Shown one piece after another: positions 5,807 to 6,026 of a stretch of 6,026 nt of DNA. Location of the stretch: the NCBI GenBank assembly GCA_026987225.1, contig JALSNB010000391.1:1-6026 (forward strand), given 5' to 3'. Below the pieces are notes generated by a model, which worked only from the letters and a program-made list of their open reading frames with translations, was not told the DNA's origin and ran no database searches. This DNA is from Caldisericaceae bacterium. Its GTDB lineage: Bacteria; Caldisericota; Caldisericia; Caldisericales; Caldisericaceae. Position numbers and translations under genes: made by a program. Each line of letters starts with the position of its first letter. Within the stretch, counting starts at the first letter, position 1.

Positions 5807-6026
5807 ATGGCTTTAAAAATAATCGGAGTTCTTGTTTCATCATATCTTATAGGTGCGATACCTAATGGATATATTATCTCCAAAAAATTCTACGGAATAG
5901 ATATAACCAAATACGGCAGTGGAAATATAGGTATGACAAACGTCCAAAGAGTCATAGGAAACAAACCTGCTATGATAGTTCTCCTTCTTGATTTGTCCAA
6001 AGGTGCAATCGCCATCTTGTTGGGAA
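5807..6026 (+). CDS. plsY: Glycerol-3-phosphate acyltransferase PlsY, N-terminal part
   Basis: The first 73 residues are present; the gene runs off the right edge (full proteins are about 200 residues). PlsY is an integral membrane enzyme that transfers the acyl group of acyl-phosphate to sn-glycerol-3-phosphate, the first step of phospholipid synthesis in most bacteria. The first membrane segment is about residues 4-24 (IIGVLVSSYLIGAIPNGYII). The diagnostic motif 1, KYGSGNIGMTNVQRVIG (35-51), contains the conserved Ser and Arg of the family (S38, R48). A second hydrophobic segment begins at about 55 (AMIVLLLDLSKGAIAILLG), with the LDxxKG block seen in PlsY proteins. The ATG at 5807 is preceded by AGGAAGGA (5796-5803), which overlaps the stop of the SDR-like gene. 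Start and identity are well supported; M43 replaces the common Ala of GATN, a mild change. Confidence 0.95.
   Translation, partial: MALKIIGVLVSSYLIGAIPNGYIISKKFYGIDITKYGSGNIGMTNVQRVIGNKPAMIVLLLDLSKGAIAILLG

Overview
The window looks like chromosomal DNA of an AT-rich, probably anaerobic bacterium. Strong AGGAGG-type ribosome binding sites, tight 4-10 bp gene overlaps, TTG and GTG starts and a classical U-tract terminator fit a low-GC Firmicute (Clostridia/Thermoanaerobacterales type). A Thermotogota-like genome cannot be excluded. No mobile elements, CRISPR arrays, tRNA or rRNA genes were seen.

Layout. From a divergent promoter region at about 5000-5086, six genes run leftward on the minus strand: a GNAT-like acyltransferase (4977-4252), then after an intrinsic terminator hairpin a DUF2877/AllH-like protein (4179-3316), FdrA/AllF (3325-1748), a 58-residue protein (1751-1575), a DUF1116/AllG-like protein (1553-312) and the start of a cyclase-family metal-dependent hydrolase (296 to beyond the left edge). 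Two genes run rightward: a short-chain dehydrogenase-like protein with degenerate catalytic motifs (5087-5797) and the start of plsY, membrane glycerol-3-phosphate acyltransferase (5807 to beyond the right edge).

How the genes fit together. FdrA, DUF1116 and DUF2877 proteins together make up the oxamate carbamoyltransferase of Escherichia coli (AllFGH), which interconverts oxalurate plus phosphate with oxamate plus carbamoyl phosphate. The same set is here in one compact operon ending in a cyclase-family hydrolase, a family that opens cyclic or N-acyl amide bonds. The simplest inference is a catabolic route in which an amide or ring substrate is hydrolysed and a carbamoyl group is phosphorolysed to carbamoyl phosphate, a possible ATP source through carbamate kinase. 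No carbamate kinase lies in the window, and the true substrate cannot be read from the sequence.

The points most worth following are the separate 58-residue protein, which appears to match the N-terminal segment of longer DUF1116 proteins; the terminator only 17 nt upstream of the AllH-like gene, with a TATAAT on the stop codon before it (possible attenuation); and the SDR-like protein that seems to have lost its cofactor-loop glycines and catalytic Tyr/Lys.
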